Shown one piece after another: positions 39,181 through 48,755 of a stretch of 64,000 nt of DNA (position 1 is the stretch's first letter; every line of letters starts with the position of its first letter). Location: NCBI GenBank assembly GCA_902560815.1, contig CACENP010000002.1:1-64000 (forward strand), given 5' to 3'. Below the pieces are notes generated by a model. It searched no databases, had not been told where the DNA came from, and was given only the letters and a program-made list of their open reading frames with translations. The translations under genes were made by a program, and so were the position numbers. The DNA is from an uncultured Pelagibacteraceae bacterium. Its GTDB lineage: Bacteria; Pseudomonadota; Alphaproteobacteria; Pelagibacterales; Pelagibacteraceae.

Positions 39181-40316
39181 AAACTCTTTGCAAACTTCCT
39201 AATATCTTTAATTAATAAATCAGGTTGCTCTAAAGCTGCAAAATGACCTCCTGCGGGCATCTCCGTCCATTGTTGAACATTATATATTCTTTCTACATAC
39301 GATTTAGGAGCCCATTCTAAATATTCTTTTGGAAATTTTGCAATTGCAGTTGGGACTTTTAAAGGAAGATGATCTTTTGGAAGAAATCTTCCTCCTTCTT
39401 CTCTTCTTCCATAATAAATCCAAGATGCTGTATTGAATGTTTTAGTTACTAAATAAACCATGATGTTTGATAATAAAATATCTTTTGAATAAACGCTTTC
39501 AATATCTCCATTTTTTATATCTGACCAGCCCCTCATTTTTTCGATTATCCATGCAGCAACTCCTACTGGACTATCCATCATTGCGTAACTTAATGTTTGT
39601 GGTTTTGTTGCTTGTTGTGTTCTATAGCCATCTTCGATTCTTTGTTCTTTTTTAAATCTTTCTTGCCACTCTTTTTCTTCAGGTGTTTGTGGTCCATCTG
39701 GATGACGAGTAATTAAAATATTAATATGTATTCCTAATAGACTTTCTGGAAAATCGTATGCTAGCCAAGTACATATTGTTCCTCCAAAATCACCTCCTTG
39801 AGATATATATTTTTTATAACCCAAAGTATTTGTCATTAAAGAGTTAAATATTGCTGACATTTTTCTTGGACCGATTGGTTTTGGAGGACGCCCTGAAAAT
39901 CCATAACCTGGTAAAGATGGAACAACAACATCAAATCCGTCTTCTTCTTTTCCTCCGTATTTTTCAGGATGAGCTAATTGATCAATTATATGTAAAAATT
40001 CTACAATAGATCCTGGCCAGCCGTGATTTAATAATAAAGGTTTAGGATTAGACCCACTTCCTTTTTCATAAATAAAATGAATATCAATTCCATCTATATT
40101 AGATTTAAAATTATTAAATTTATTTATCTGTTCTTCTGTTTTTTTCCAATCATATTTCTCAATCCAGAATTTTGAAAATTCCTTCATGTAATCTAAATTA
40201 GTTCCATAGTCCCAACCACCATCATCAGGCATCTCATACCATTGGTAATTTTTCACCTTGGAATGAATGTTTTGTAGAATTTCTTTGGAGATTTCTACTT
40301 TAAAAGGTATTTTCAT
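39177..40316 (-). CDS. Epoxide hydrolase family (EHN domain alpha/beta hydrolase)
   Basis: N-terminal EHN-like WEY region; LLNHGWPGSIVEFLHII, VPSLPGYGFSGRP, QGGDFGGTICTWLA, GGHFAALEQPDLL. Confidence 0.9.
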   Translation of the reverse strand: MKIPFKVEISKEILQNIHSKVKNYQWYEMPDDGGWDYGTNLDYMKEFSKFWIEKYDWKKTEEQINKFNNFKSNIDGIDIHFIYEKGSGSNPKPLLLNHGWPGSIVEFLHIIDQLAHPEKYGGKEEDGFDVVVPSLPGYGFSGRPPKPIGPRKMSAIFNSLMTNTLGYKKYISQGGDFGGTICTWLAYDFPESLLGIHINILITRHPDGPQTPEEKEWQERFKKEQRIEDGYRTQQATKPQTLSYAMMDSPVGVAAWIIEKMRGWSDIKNGDIESVYSKDILLSNIMVYLVTKTFNTASWIYYGRREEGGRFLPKDHLPLKVPTAIAKFPKEYLEWAPKSYVERIYNVQQWTEMPAGGHFAALEQPDLLIKDIRKFAKSL

Positions 40317-41236
40317 TAATTTAAAATTTTCTGTTTAGCTTTTTCAAACTCTTCTTTGGTTAATGCTCCAGATTTAAATAATTCATTCAATTGTTTTAGC
40401 TGATCAACAACTGGATCATCAGATTTTGTGTCTGTTTTTGTTTCAATAAAATATTTTTCCAATGATAATTTATGATGACTTTTTGCTTTAACCATATTTT
40501 CAAAATTTTTGTGAAATCTGGAACTAATTGAAATCCATTTTTCCATTGTCTTTTTATGATCTGGAAATTGAGAAATATTATTTTTATGATATTCAGATGT
40601 TTCCTCAGTAAAAAAATTAGATTTTGGTGCATTAAGCAATTTAGGGTGAACCATATGTCTTACTTCGTACCATTTACCTCCTACCAATCTTGAAAAATAA
40701 GAATGATAAGATTGTAGTAAGATTTTTGGATAAGTTAGTGAATTTGATTTAATCCAAAAATTATAAGCTGAAGCGGCTGCTTTATCATCTGGGCCGTCAG
40801 GATAATTTAGTTCTTTTGTAACATCGATGTGTCTTACTCTCATACAATTAAAAGTACTACCTTTACGATATAATTTTAATAAATAATATTCTGATCTTTC
40901 ATAACAACCATCATGTTTATCTTTAAACATCAGTTCAATTAATATTGGATCGATGTATTTAATATAATAACCAGCAAGTAAGCCTTCATAGACTTCTATC
41001 ACTTCCATTATTTGATTATCTTCAACTCTTCCAATACTAACTATTTTTTGTTTGGGTACACCACGAGTAGCTTTTCTTATTACTGTCCAATTACCTGGTT
41101 TAAGTTTTATTTTGATATCTTTGTTATAATTAAAATAATCATTAACTTGATCTCCAATATAAAATGTTTTTGCTGAAGAATGCGAGTTAAAATTAATTAT
41201 AAAGCTTAAAAATAATAAGCATAAAATTTTTTTCAT
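40316..41236 (-). CDS. Hypothetical secreted protein with C-terminal SHOCT-like motif
   Basis: Signal peptide; C-terminus DQLKQLNELFKSGALTKEEFEKAKQKILN. Confidence 0.65.
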   Translation of the reverse strand: MKKILCLLFLSFIINFNSHSSAKTFYIGDQVNDYFNYNKDIKIKLKPGNWTVIRKATRGVPKQKIVSIGRVEDNQIMEVIEVYEGLLAGYYIKYIDPILIELMFKDKHDGCYERSEYYLLKLYRKGSTFNCMRVRHIDVTKELNYPDGPDDKAAASAYNFWIKSNSLTYPKILLQSYHSYFSRLVGGKWYEVRHMVHPKLLNAPKSNFFTEETSEYHKNNISQFPDHKKTMEKWISISSRFHKNFENMVKAKSHHKLSLEKYFIETKTDTKSDDPVVDQLKQLNELFKSGALTKEEFEKAKQKILN

Positions 41237-41280
41237 AAAACAACTATATACTTTTTTAAAATTGAATTATAAAAATAATT

Positions 41281-42276
41281 ATGAAAAAAATAATTAACAA
41301 TCCAGTTAATTTTGTAGAAGAGTCGATTGATGGACTTATTAAATCTCACCCCGATGTTTATGCTTTAGCTAAAGATAACAACAGAGTGGTGACGAGAGCG
41401 AAAAAAGCTTCAAATAAAGTTGGAATAGTAACTGGGGGTGGATCGGGACACTTACCTGTATTTACCGGGTATATTGGTAAAGGATTTTTAGATGCTTGTG
41501 CTATTGGATCAGTGTTTGCATCTCCATCAGTAGATCAGATGGTTTCTGCTATAAAAAATGCTGATAATGGTAATGGAGTTTTGTGTATCATTGGAAATTA
41601 TGGTGGTGATGTTATGAATTTTGAAATGGCATGTGAAATGGTTGAAGCAGAAGGAATTAAGACAAAAAAAGTAATTGTTTCAGACGATATTGCAAGTGCA
41701 AGTGAAGCTGAGAAAGAAAAAAGAAGAGGAATCGCTGGTATGATATTTGTATTTAAAGTTACCGGAGCAATTGCTGAAACTGGCACTTCTCTCGAAGATG
41801 TTTTTAAAACAGCCACTGAAGTTAATAATAATATTCGAACTCTTGGTGTTGCTGTTTCACCTTGTATTTTACCTGAAGCTGGAAAACCTACTTTTGAAAT
41901 TAGTGATGATGAAATTGAAATAGGAATGGGTATACATGGAGAGCCTGGAATAAAAAGAGAAAAATTGAGACCTGCAAATGAGTTAGTTGATGACTTATAT
42001 AAAAGAATTATTTTAGATTCTAAACTGACTGCTAACGACAATATTGTAGTTATGATAAATAGTTTAGGTGCCACACCACTTGAAGAATTATATATTATAT
42101 CTAAAAGAGTTAATGAAAACTTATCAAGTTCAAAAATAAAAAATATTAAAACTTATGTTGGAAGGTATGCAACTTCTATGGAGATGGCAGGCATGTCTAT
42201 AACCACATTAAAATTAAATGATAACTTAAAAAAATATCTTTTTGCAAAAAGTGAATGTCCTTTTTGGAATAATTAA
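41281..42276 (+). CDS. dhaK: Dihydroxyacetone kinase subunit DhaK-like
   Basis: GGGSGHLPVFTGYIGKG, NYGGDVMNFEMA, GMGIHGEPGI catalytic His. Confidence 0.9.
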   Translation: MKKIINNPVNFVEESIDGLIKSHPDVYALAKDNNRVVTRAKKASNKVGIVTGGGSGHLPVFTGYIGKGFLDACAIGSVFASPSVDQMVSAIKNADNGNGVLCIIGNYGGDVMNFEMACEMVEAEGIKTKKVIVSDDIASASEAEKEKRRGIAGMIFVFKVTGAIAETGTSLEDVFKTATEVNNNIRTLGVAVSPCILPEAGKPTFEISDDEIEIGMGIHGEPGIKREKLRPANELVDDLYKRIILDSKLTANDNIVVMINSLGATPLEELYIISKRVNENLSSSKIKNIKTYVGRYATSMEMAGMSITTLKLNDNLKKYLFAKSECPFWNN

Positions 42277-43121
42277 GCTTTGTTCCTTAAAAAATAAATA
42301 AATATAAATCCGGTTATATACATTATTAATGCATATGCAGCTGTAGGTATCATGTAAACAATTTCACTTGAAATTTCTGTAGCAACAAAAACTGCTAAAG
42401 TTCCATTTTGAAGTCCACACTCAAGTGAAATACATTTTATTTGTTCTATTCCAGATGCAAAAGTTTTTGCAAGATAATAAGCAATAATCATCATTGCTAT
42501 ATTCAAAGTTAATACTACTAAACCAGCTTGTGCTAGATAAGTAAAAATATTATCTTTTTCTTCAACCCAAATTGCAATAAAAACAATTAAAAATAATATA
42601 CCTGTAATTTTATCAATAATTGAAGTTTTTGAACTTATAAAATTATCTGCAAATTTTCTAATTATCATTCCTAGAGTTACTGGTACTGCGACTACCAATG
42701 CCATTTTTAGTGCAGTTCCAGTTATATTAATATTTTCATCTGCAAAGCTAACTCCCAAAAGATCCGCCGAAGTAAAAACAATCAGTGGAACTGTTATAAT
42801 ACTAATTATGCTTATTACTGCTGTTAATGAAACTGACAATGCTACATCTCCTTTTGCAAACTTTGTTAAAACATTTGATGTAATTCCACCAGGTGCAGCT
42901 GCGATAATCATTACTCCCAAAGCAATTTCTGGAGATGTTCCTAGAATTTTTATTAATATGAAAGCAACTATAGGTAAAATAATCAATTGAGATACAAAAC
43001 CTATTAAAAAATCTTTTGGAGTTTTTAATACTCTTGAAAAATCTTGGGTTGTTAGGCCTAATCCAAGACCAAGCATTATCAATGCGAGTGCAATAGGTGC
43101 TATTTTTGTTACAATTTCCAT
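42273..43121 (-). CDS. Bile acid:sodium symporter family transporter
   Basis: MIIAAAPGGITSNVLTKFAKGDVALSVSLTAV; CGLQNGTLAVFV. Confidence 0.88.
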   Translation of the reverse strand: MEIVTKIAPIALALIMLGLGLGLTTQDFSRVLKTPKDFLIGFVSQLIILPIVAFILIKILGTSPEIALGVMIIAAAPGGITSNVLTKFAKGDVALSVSLTAVISIISIITVPLIVFTSADLLGVSFADENINITGTALKMALVVAVPVTLGMIIRKFADNFISSKTSIIDKITGILFLIVFIAIWVEEKDNIFTYLAQAGLVVLTLNIAMMIIAYYLAKTFASGIEQIKCISLECGLQNGTLAVFVATEISSEIVYMIPTAAYALIMYITGFIFIYFLRNKA

Positions 43122-43196
43122 AGTTCAGACACAGTTTTTTATTTAATCTATTTTACTATAAATTGTTATAAATTTATATATACAAAAAACTTAAAA

Positions 43197-44108
43197 ATGC
43201 TTTCAGATAAAGAAATAGTTTGTCCAAATAATCTACTTAATGTTGCACATAAAAAGAAAGGTGTAGTAGCTGGGATAGTTAATGCAGGAAAACCACTCCC
43301 AATGCTGTCTGTTATGGACGCTGTTAAGGAAGATTTAATCATACCAATTTTCATTGGTGATAAAGATGAAATTCAAAAATGTGCAGATAATTTAAAATTT
43401 GATATATCAAAATTTGAAACTATTCACGAACCTATAGAAAATAATACTGCAAAAGTTGCAGCAAAACTTGCCTCTGAAAACAAAATAAGAATAATTGTTA
43501 AAGGTCATATACATACAGATATTCTCATGAAAGAAGTTTTAAAAAGAGAATATAATTTATTAAGTAAAACAAGATTAAGTCACATATGGCATATGACTTT
43601 AAATAAAGAAGGTAAACCATTAATCATTACTGATGGAGCTTTAAATGTACTGCCTAATGTTAAAACAAAAATGCATATACTTAAAAATGTAATTAATTTT
43701 TCTAACAGAATTGGAAATGAAAGACCAAAAGTTGCTATATTATCAGCAACAGAAGAAGTATTAGATAGTGTTCAAAGTTCACTTGATGCAAAAGAAATCA
43801 CAGAATTGGCAAAAAAAGAAAATTTAAATGCAGATGTTTTTGGACCTCTAGCGTTTGATAATAGTATTTCAAAAAAATCGGCTGCGATTAAAGGAATTAA
43901 AAATGCAGTTGCAGGTGAAGCTGATGTTTTGTTGGTTCCAAGTGTTGAAGCGGGAAATGGATTGGTTAAAATGATGATATATTTCATGGGTGCTTGCGCT
44001 GCAGGTGTAGTTATTGGAGGAAAAGTTCCAGTTGTTATAACAAGTAGATCGGATGAAGCGGCAGCAAGATTAGCTTCCATGGCGGCTGCAGTAGTTGCAT
44101 TAGATTAA
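43197..44108 (+). CDS. Phosphate acetyl/butyryltransferase family
   Basis: GLVKMMIYFMGACAAGVVIGGKVPVVITSRSDEAAARLASMAAAV. Confidence 0.85.
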   Translation: MLSDKEIVCPNNLLNVAHKKKGVVAGIVNAGKPLPMLSVMDAVKEDLIIPIFIGDKDEIQKCADNLKFDISKFETIHEPIENNTAKVAAKLASENKIRIIVKGHIHTDILMKEVLKREYNLLSKTRLSHIWHMTLNKEGKPLIITDGALNVLPNVKTKMHILKNVINFSNRIGNERPKVAILSATEEVLDSVQSSLDAKEITELAKKENLNADVFGPLAFDNSISKKSAAIKGIKNAVAGEADVLLVPSVEAGNGLVKMMIYFMGACAAGVVIGGKVPVVITSRSDEAAARLASMAAAVVALD

Positions 44109-44133
44109 TTAATGATTTAAAAGCTTAAAAATT

Positions 44134-45420
44134 ATGACAATCAAGTATCTAAAAAAATCACCAAAAACATCCTCGACTGATGATTCAAAGACAAGAGAAA
44201 TTGTAGAAAATATTTTAAAAGATATTGAAGTAAAAAAAGAAGAAGGTTGTAAAGAACTTGGTAAAAAATTTGATAAGTATGATGGTGAAATTATTGTCTC
44301 TAAAGAAAAAATAGAAGAAATAAAAAAAAATTTAGATCAAAAAACAAAGGATGATATTCAGTTTTCACACGAAAGAGTTCGAAAATTTGCTGAAGCTCAA
44401 TTAAAAAACTACGGCCAAGATTTTGAAGTTGAACTTTCAGAGGGTTTATATGCTGGACAAAAGTTAATACCTGTAAATACAGCAGGATGCTATGTACCAG
44501 CAGGAAGATATGCGCATATAGCTTCGGCTGTAATGAGTGTTACAACAGCTAAAGTTGCTGGAGTTAAAAATATTTTAGTTTGTAGTTCACCAAAACCAGA
44601 TATTGGAGTTCACCCATCAATTATCTATACAGCTGATTTATGTGGAGCAGATGTAATTATGAACTTAGGTGGAGTCCAGGCAATTGCTGCTATGACAAAT
44701 GGATTATTTGGAAATGCGCCAGCTGATATTTTGGTTGGGCCAGGAAATCAATTTGTTGCTGAAGCAAAAAGAATATTGTTTGGAAAAGTTGGAATTGATT
44801 TATTTGCTGGTCCTACAGAAATTGCTGTAATTGCTGATGAAACGGCTGATGCTGAGATAGTAGCATTTGATTTAGTTGGTCAAGCTGAACATGGTTATAA
44901 TTCACCTGCATGGTTGCTTACTACTAGTAAAAAATTAGCAGAAGAAGTTATGAAAAGAGTGCCTGAGTTAATTGCAGATTTACCAGAACTACCTAAACAA
45001 AGTGCAGGGGATGCATGGAGAGATTTTGGTGAAGTTATTCTTTGCGATACTGACGAAGAAATGGCAAAAATTAGTGATGAATATGCACCAGAGCATTTAG
45101 AAGTTCAGACAAAAAATTTGAAATGGTTTCATGAAAGATTAAAAAACTATGGATCTCTATTTATAGGTGAAGAAACAACGGTAGCTTACGGTGATAAATG
45201 TTCAGGAACAAACCATATTCTTCCAACTAAAGGTGCTGGGAGATATACAGGTGGATTATTTGTAGGTAAATTTATTAAAACACTAAGTTTTCAAAGAATG
45301 ACGAAAGAGTCTACAAAAGAAGTTGGCGCTGCAGCTGCAAGAATTTCTAGATATGAAGGAATGGAAGCACACGCACGAACTGGCGATGTAAGACTTAGAA
45401 AATACGGCTTTTCAAATTAA
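44134..45420 (+). CDS. HisD-family dehydrogenase; likely sulfopropanediol 3-dehydrogenase (HpsN)-like or HisD paralog
   Basis: CYVPAGRYAHIASAVMSVTTAKVAGVKNI, MNLGGVQAIAAMTNGLFG, LVGPGNQFVAEAKRILFGKVGIDLFAGPTE, HARTGDVRLRKYG; no other his genes nearby. Confidence 0.82.
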   Translation: MTIKYLKKSPKTSSTDDSKTREIVENILKDIEVKKEEGCKELGKKFDKYDGEIIVSKEKIEEIKKNLDQKTKDDIQFSHERVRKFAEAQLKNYGQDFEVELSEGLYAGQKLIPVNTAGCYVPAGRYAHIASAVMSVTTAKVAGVKNILVCSSPKPDIGVHPSIIYTADLCGADVIMNLGGVQAIAAMTNGLFGNAPADILVGPGNQFVAEAKRILFGKVGIDLFAGPTEIAVIADETADAEIVAFDLVGQAEHGYNSPAWLLTTSKKLAEEVMKRVPELIADLPELPKQSAGDAWRDFGEVILCDTDEEMAKISDEYAPEHLEVQTKNLKWFHERLKNYGSLFIGEETTVAYGDKCSGTNHILPTKGAGRYTGGLFVGKFIKTLSFQRMTKESTKEVGAAAARISRYEGMEAHARTGDVRLRKYGFSN

Positions 45421-45425
45421 GTTAT

Positions 45426-45860
45426 TTACAGAGAATTTATTAATTCTGGTGCTATTTTTTTTGATCTAGAATAGTATTTGATTTTTTTAATATTTTCTAA
45501 ATTTGATTTATCATTACCAACAACTACGAACCCTATCATGCCCATGCTCTTATGCGGTGTACACCAATAAGCATATATTCCTGGAACTGTAAAAGTATAT
45601 TCAGCATCTTTACTGAACTTTGTTTTAAATTTTTCGACACCTGATGGTACTCCACCTTTAATAAACTCGACATTGTGCCCTGGATTTGTTGATTTCCAAA
45701 AAACAGTATCTCCAACATCTATTCTCACAATTTTTTTAGAATAAACCATAGATTCTTTACCTAATTTGTTTAACATTTCTATAGTTTCATCTGCAGCAAA
45801 CGAGCTAGATGTAAAAAATAACAAAGTAATTAAAATAGTTAAGTTTTTTAAAGTTTTCAT
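45426..45860 (-). CDS. Pseudoazurin-like blue copper protein
   Basis: Signal peptide; VDVGDTVFWKSTNPGHNVEFIKGGVPSG-like region; YWCTPHKSMGMIGFVVVG copper ligands. Confidence 0.9.
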   Translation of the reverse strand: MKTLKNLTILITLLFFTSSSFAADETIEMLNKLGKESMVYSKKIVRIDVGDTVFWKSTNPGHNVEFIKGGVPSGVEKFKTKFSKDAEYTFTVPGIYAYWCTPHKSMGMIGFVVVGNDKSNLENIKKIKYYSRSKKIAPELINSL

Positions 45861-45869
45861 ATTAAATGT

Positions 45870-45929
45870 TTGTTTGAGTAATCCATATCGACCATATAGG
45901 TAATAAAATTATTTTATCAACTCAAACAA
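45870..45929. promoter_or_regulatory. Inverted repeat in the divergent pseudoazurin / small-ORF promoter region
   Basis: TTGTTTGAGT (45870-45879) and ACTCAAACAA (45920-45929), perfect 10-bp arms. Confidence 0.4.
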
Positions 45930-46019
45930 GTGTAACAAGTTGACACATTTGTGCTGTGACAAAAAATTATCTTAAAATTATTTTATTAATATTATTAAAA
46001 TGACTTTGAGAGGAAAAAT

Positions 46020-46226
46020 ATGAAAAAATTATTAATTACAATCACATTGGTACTTTTCTCAAGTTCTGCTTTTGCTGGCTCTTGCCTAAAGCTAGTTGGA
46101 AAAGTAGATGAAAAAATGCAACAAGTTATGGAATTAAGAGATGCTGGTAAAAAAGCACATGAAGAAGGTGACCATGCAAAATCTGAGGAGCTGCTTATTA
46201 AAGCTCTCAATCTTTTTAAAAGCTAA
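46020..46226 (+). CDS. Small secreted hypothetical protein
   Basis: 68 aa with Sec signal (MKKLLITITLVLFSSSAFAGSC); GAGAGG-like RBS upstream. Confidence 0.7.
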   Translation: MKKLLITITLVLFSSSAFAGSCLKLVGKVDEKMQQVMELRDAGKKAHEEGDHAKSEELLIKALNLFKS

Positions 46227-46235
46227 GTAACAAAA

Positions 46236-46290
46236 TTTGATAGGGGTTTTAAATTAACCAATAGACCCCCCCATTACTACCCCTATCAAA
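46236..46290. terminator. Long-stem hairpin between convergent genes, possibly bidirectional
   Basis: Perfect 12-bp arms TTTGATAGGGGT / ACCCCTATCAAA; no strong T run directly after the stem. Confidence 0.5.
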
Positions 46291-46296
46291 CTTAAT

Positions 46297-47559
46297 CTAA
46301 TTTTTACTCAAAATTAAATCTAAATAAAGAGCTGCAGACCATGAAAAGTTATTTGCACCAAAAGGGAGACCAGTTTTAGAACTGTAATATTCATGAAAGT
46401 TATTTTGATTAATTAATTTAATTGTTTGTTTTTTTACTTTTTCGGCGAAATTTCTATTTTTATTAATTAAAGATTTATAAATTATCCAATTAGTATTAAT
46501 CCATACAGGGCCTCTCCAGTATCTTTTCTCTTCGAATGAATGATGGTCGGGTTTTATTGTAGTAAAAAAATACTTCTGATTTACATTAAAATCTTCAAGA
46601 TTTTTAATTATTTTTGTATTCACATCATCAAGGTTCAAATCTGCAAATAAAACAAAGAAATTAGTTAATGAGGGTATTTTAATTTCCTCATTATTTTTTA
46701 AATCAAATGAAAAAAACATTTTTTCTTTTTCATTATATAAATCAAATATTTTATTTTCTGTTTTTTTGATTTTTTTTTCTAAATCTAAATAATCTAATTT
46801 AAATAATTTTAATAGTTCTATTAAATCTTTATTCGCTTTAAGAAAAATAGAATTAAAACCAATATCAATAATATTAAACATAGAATTATTTAAAAGTTTA
46901 TTAGGATTATAATTGTCTGACTTAAATTGATTTAAGAGAGTTATATAGCAATCATAATCTTTTTTTAGTGGTCTTTCATCATTTTTTGAAACTTTAAGAT
47001 CTCTTCTTTCGTATGATAAATTTTTATCTACATTTATTTTAGATAATGCAAAGTCCCATAATGGAGAATTATCATAACCACTTTCCCACGGGTGTATTAT
47101 AGATATTAAGCCCGATTGATTTTGGTCTCTATTTTTAAAAAACCATTCATGATATTTTTTTAATTTACAAACTAGATTAAAAACTTTTTTATTTTGCGTT
47201 TCATCTAATGAATTATTTTTAACAATTATTCTTAAGATTGATGCTGCTATTGGTGGCTGAGTAATTCCAGAAGATGGTATTTCTTTTCCACAAGACCATG
47301 TCGTGTGGTTTGGAAAATAGCTATCATCAACTTCATGAAACAAAATATGTGGTACCATACCATCGTCCCATTGACCCTTTAAAAGAGTTTCCAATTCCTG
47401 AATTGCATAATCTAAATTAAAATATGAATAACCTAACGATATAAAAGCTGAGTCCCAATTCCACTGAGCTGGGTATAGCTTATTATTTGTAGGTAGTGTG
47501 TAGCCAGCCCTTCTATTCTCTAGAAGAATTTTTTTAGCAACCTCAACTAAATCACTCAT
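46297..47559 (-). CDS. Glycoside hydrolase, GH63 / mannosylglycerate-glucosylglycerate hydrolase-like (alpha/alpha barrel)
   Basis: YPAQWNWDSAFISLGYSYFNLDYAIQEL, GQWDDGMVPHILFHE, WRGPVWINTNWIIY; stop/start contact with ABC permease. Confidence 0.8.
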   Translation of the reverse strand: MSDLVEVAKKILLENRRAGYTLPTNNKLYPAQWNWDSAFISLGYSYFNLDYAIQELETLLKGQWDDGMVPHILFHEVDDSYFPNHTTWSCGKEIPSSGITQPPIAASILRIIVKNNSLDETQNKKVFNLVCKLKKYHEWFFKNRDQNQSGLISIIHPWESGYDNSPLWDFALSKINVDKNLSYERRDLKVSKNDERPLKKDYDCYITLLNQFKSDNYNPNKLLNNSMFNIIDIGFNSIFLKANKDLIELLKLFKLDYLDLEKKIKKTENKIFDLYNEKEKMFFSFDLKNNEEIKIPSLTNFFVLFADLNLDDVNTKIIKNLEDFNVNQKYFFTTIKPDHHSFEEKRYWRGPVWINTNWIIYKSLINKNRNFAEKVKKQTIKLINQNNFHEYYSSKTGLPFGANNFSWSAALYLDLILSKN

Positions 47560-48755
47560 TATCCCTTCACGCTTCCTGCTGTTAATCCGCTTACTAAATA
47601 TTTTTCAAAGTAAACAAAAATAAATAAAACGGGTAAGGTCACTATTACTGATCCTGCCATAAGATATTGTCTAGGAGTTTCAGCATCACCACTTAGATAC
47701 TGTATAGCCCTTGAAAGTGTAAAAGAATTTGGATTATCTAAAAACATTAAAGAAAATAAGAATTCATTCCAGGCTATCATAAATACGTATAAAGCAACTG
47801 ATGAAATAGCCGGAATACTAAGTGGAATTATTATTTTAGTTATAATTCCAAACCAGCTTAATTTATCTAATATCGCTGCTTCTTCTAATTCTTTAGGGAT
47901 ACTTTTGAAATATCCTTGTAACATATATATAGCCACAGGAAGAGTGGTAGCAGTATAAACAATTAATAATCCCTCAATGGAATTTCTCAAACCCAACTGA
48001 CTAAAAACAGTATAAAGTGGTATCACTAAAACAATTGCTGGGAACATATAAATTATCAATATTGATGTTGATAGAAATGTTTTTCCAAAAAAATTTAATC
48101 TGGCAATAGCATAAGCAGCTGGAATTGCAAAAACTAATGTGATGAATACAGTTCCTAGAGATACAATAGTACTAGTTAATATATACTTTCCAAATTTGTA
48201 AGATTTAAATATTACAAAATATGATTTGAATAAATCTTTAAATCCTTGAGCAAAATTTATACTAAAGTCTAAAGGATTAACTAATAATGCAATTTGTGTT
48301 TTAAAGCTAGTAACTACCATCATGTAAAATGGAAATAGAATTACAAATGAAAATAGTACTATTCCAAAAAGTGTTAAAAAATCGAAAATTATTATTTGAG
48401 TAGAATGTTCTTCTTCCAAAATTTTGTTGTTAAACTTTTTAATTTTATTAATGAAAAAATAAAGAATTAAAAATACTCCAATATTATACCAAATGGGCAT
48501 AGACTGAATTAAATAACCATCAATAAATATAAATATTAATGAAAAAATTATTAATTTTAAAATATAATTAAGTTTATTTCCTATTATAACATGGGCCAAT
48601 GAAACTAAAAAACCAAGTAAAAAAATAATTTGAAAATTAAAGTTTTCTAATTTTATACCTTGTAATGTAACTAGTATTTTCCATATAGAAATCAAACTTA
48701 CTAAAAAGAAAGATGAAATAATTGAAAAAATTATAATATTTTTAGTTTTCATCAA
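47559..48755 (-). CDS. Carbohydrate ABC transporter permease (MalG type) with extra N-terminal TM region
   Basis: PFYMMVVTSFKT, EEAAILDKLSWFGIITKIIIPLSIPAI; ~120 aa TM-rich N-terminal extension. Confidence 0.88.
   Translation of the reverse strand: MMKTKNIIIFSIISSFFLVSLISIWKILVTLQGIKLENFNFQIIFLLGFLVSLAHVIIGNKLNYILKLIIFSLIFIFIDGYLIQSMPIWYNIGVFLILYFFINKIKKFNNKILEEEHSTQIIIFDFLTLFGIVLFSFVILFPFYMMVVTSFKTQIALLVNPLDFSINFAQGFKDLFKSYFVIFKSYKFGKYILTSTIVSLGTVFITLVFAIPAAYAIARLNFFGKTFLSTSILIIYMFPAIVLVIPLYTVFSQLGLRNSIEGLLIVYTATTLPVAIYMLQGYFKSIPKELEEAAILDKLSWFGIITKIIIPLSIPAISSVALYVFMIAWNEFLFSLMFLDNPNSFTLSRAIQYLSGDAETPRQYLMAGSVIVTLPVLFIFVYFEKYLVSGLTAGSVKG

Noticed and set aside
41598-42074. Antisense ORF of 158 aa opposite dhaK
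   Set aside because: Overlaps a strong DhaK-like CDS; no recognisable family.
43772-44080. Antisense ORF of 102 aa opposite the pta-like gene
   Set aside because: Shadow ORF of a well-supported gene.
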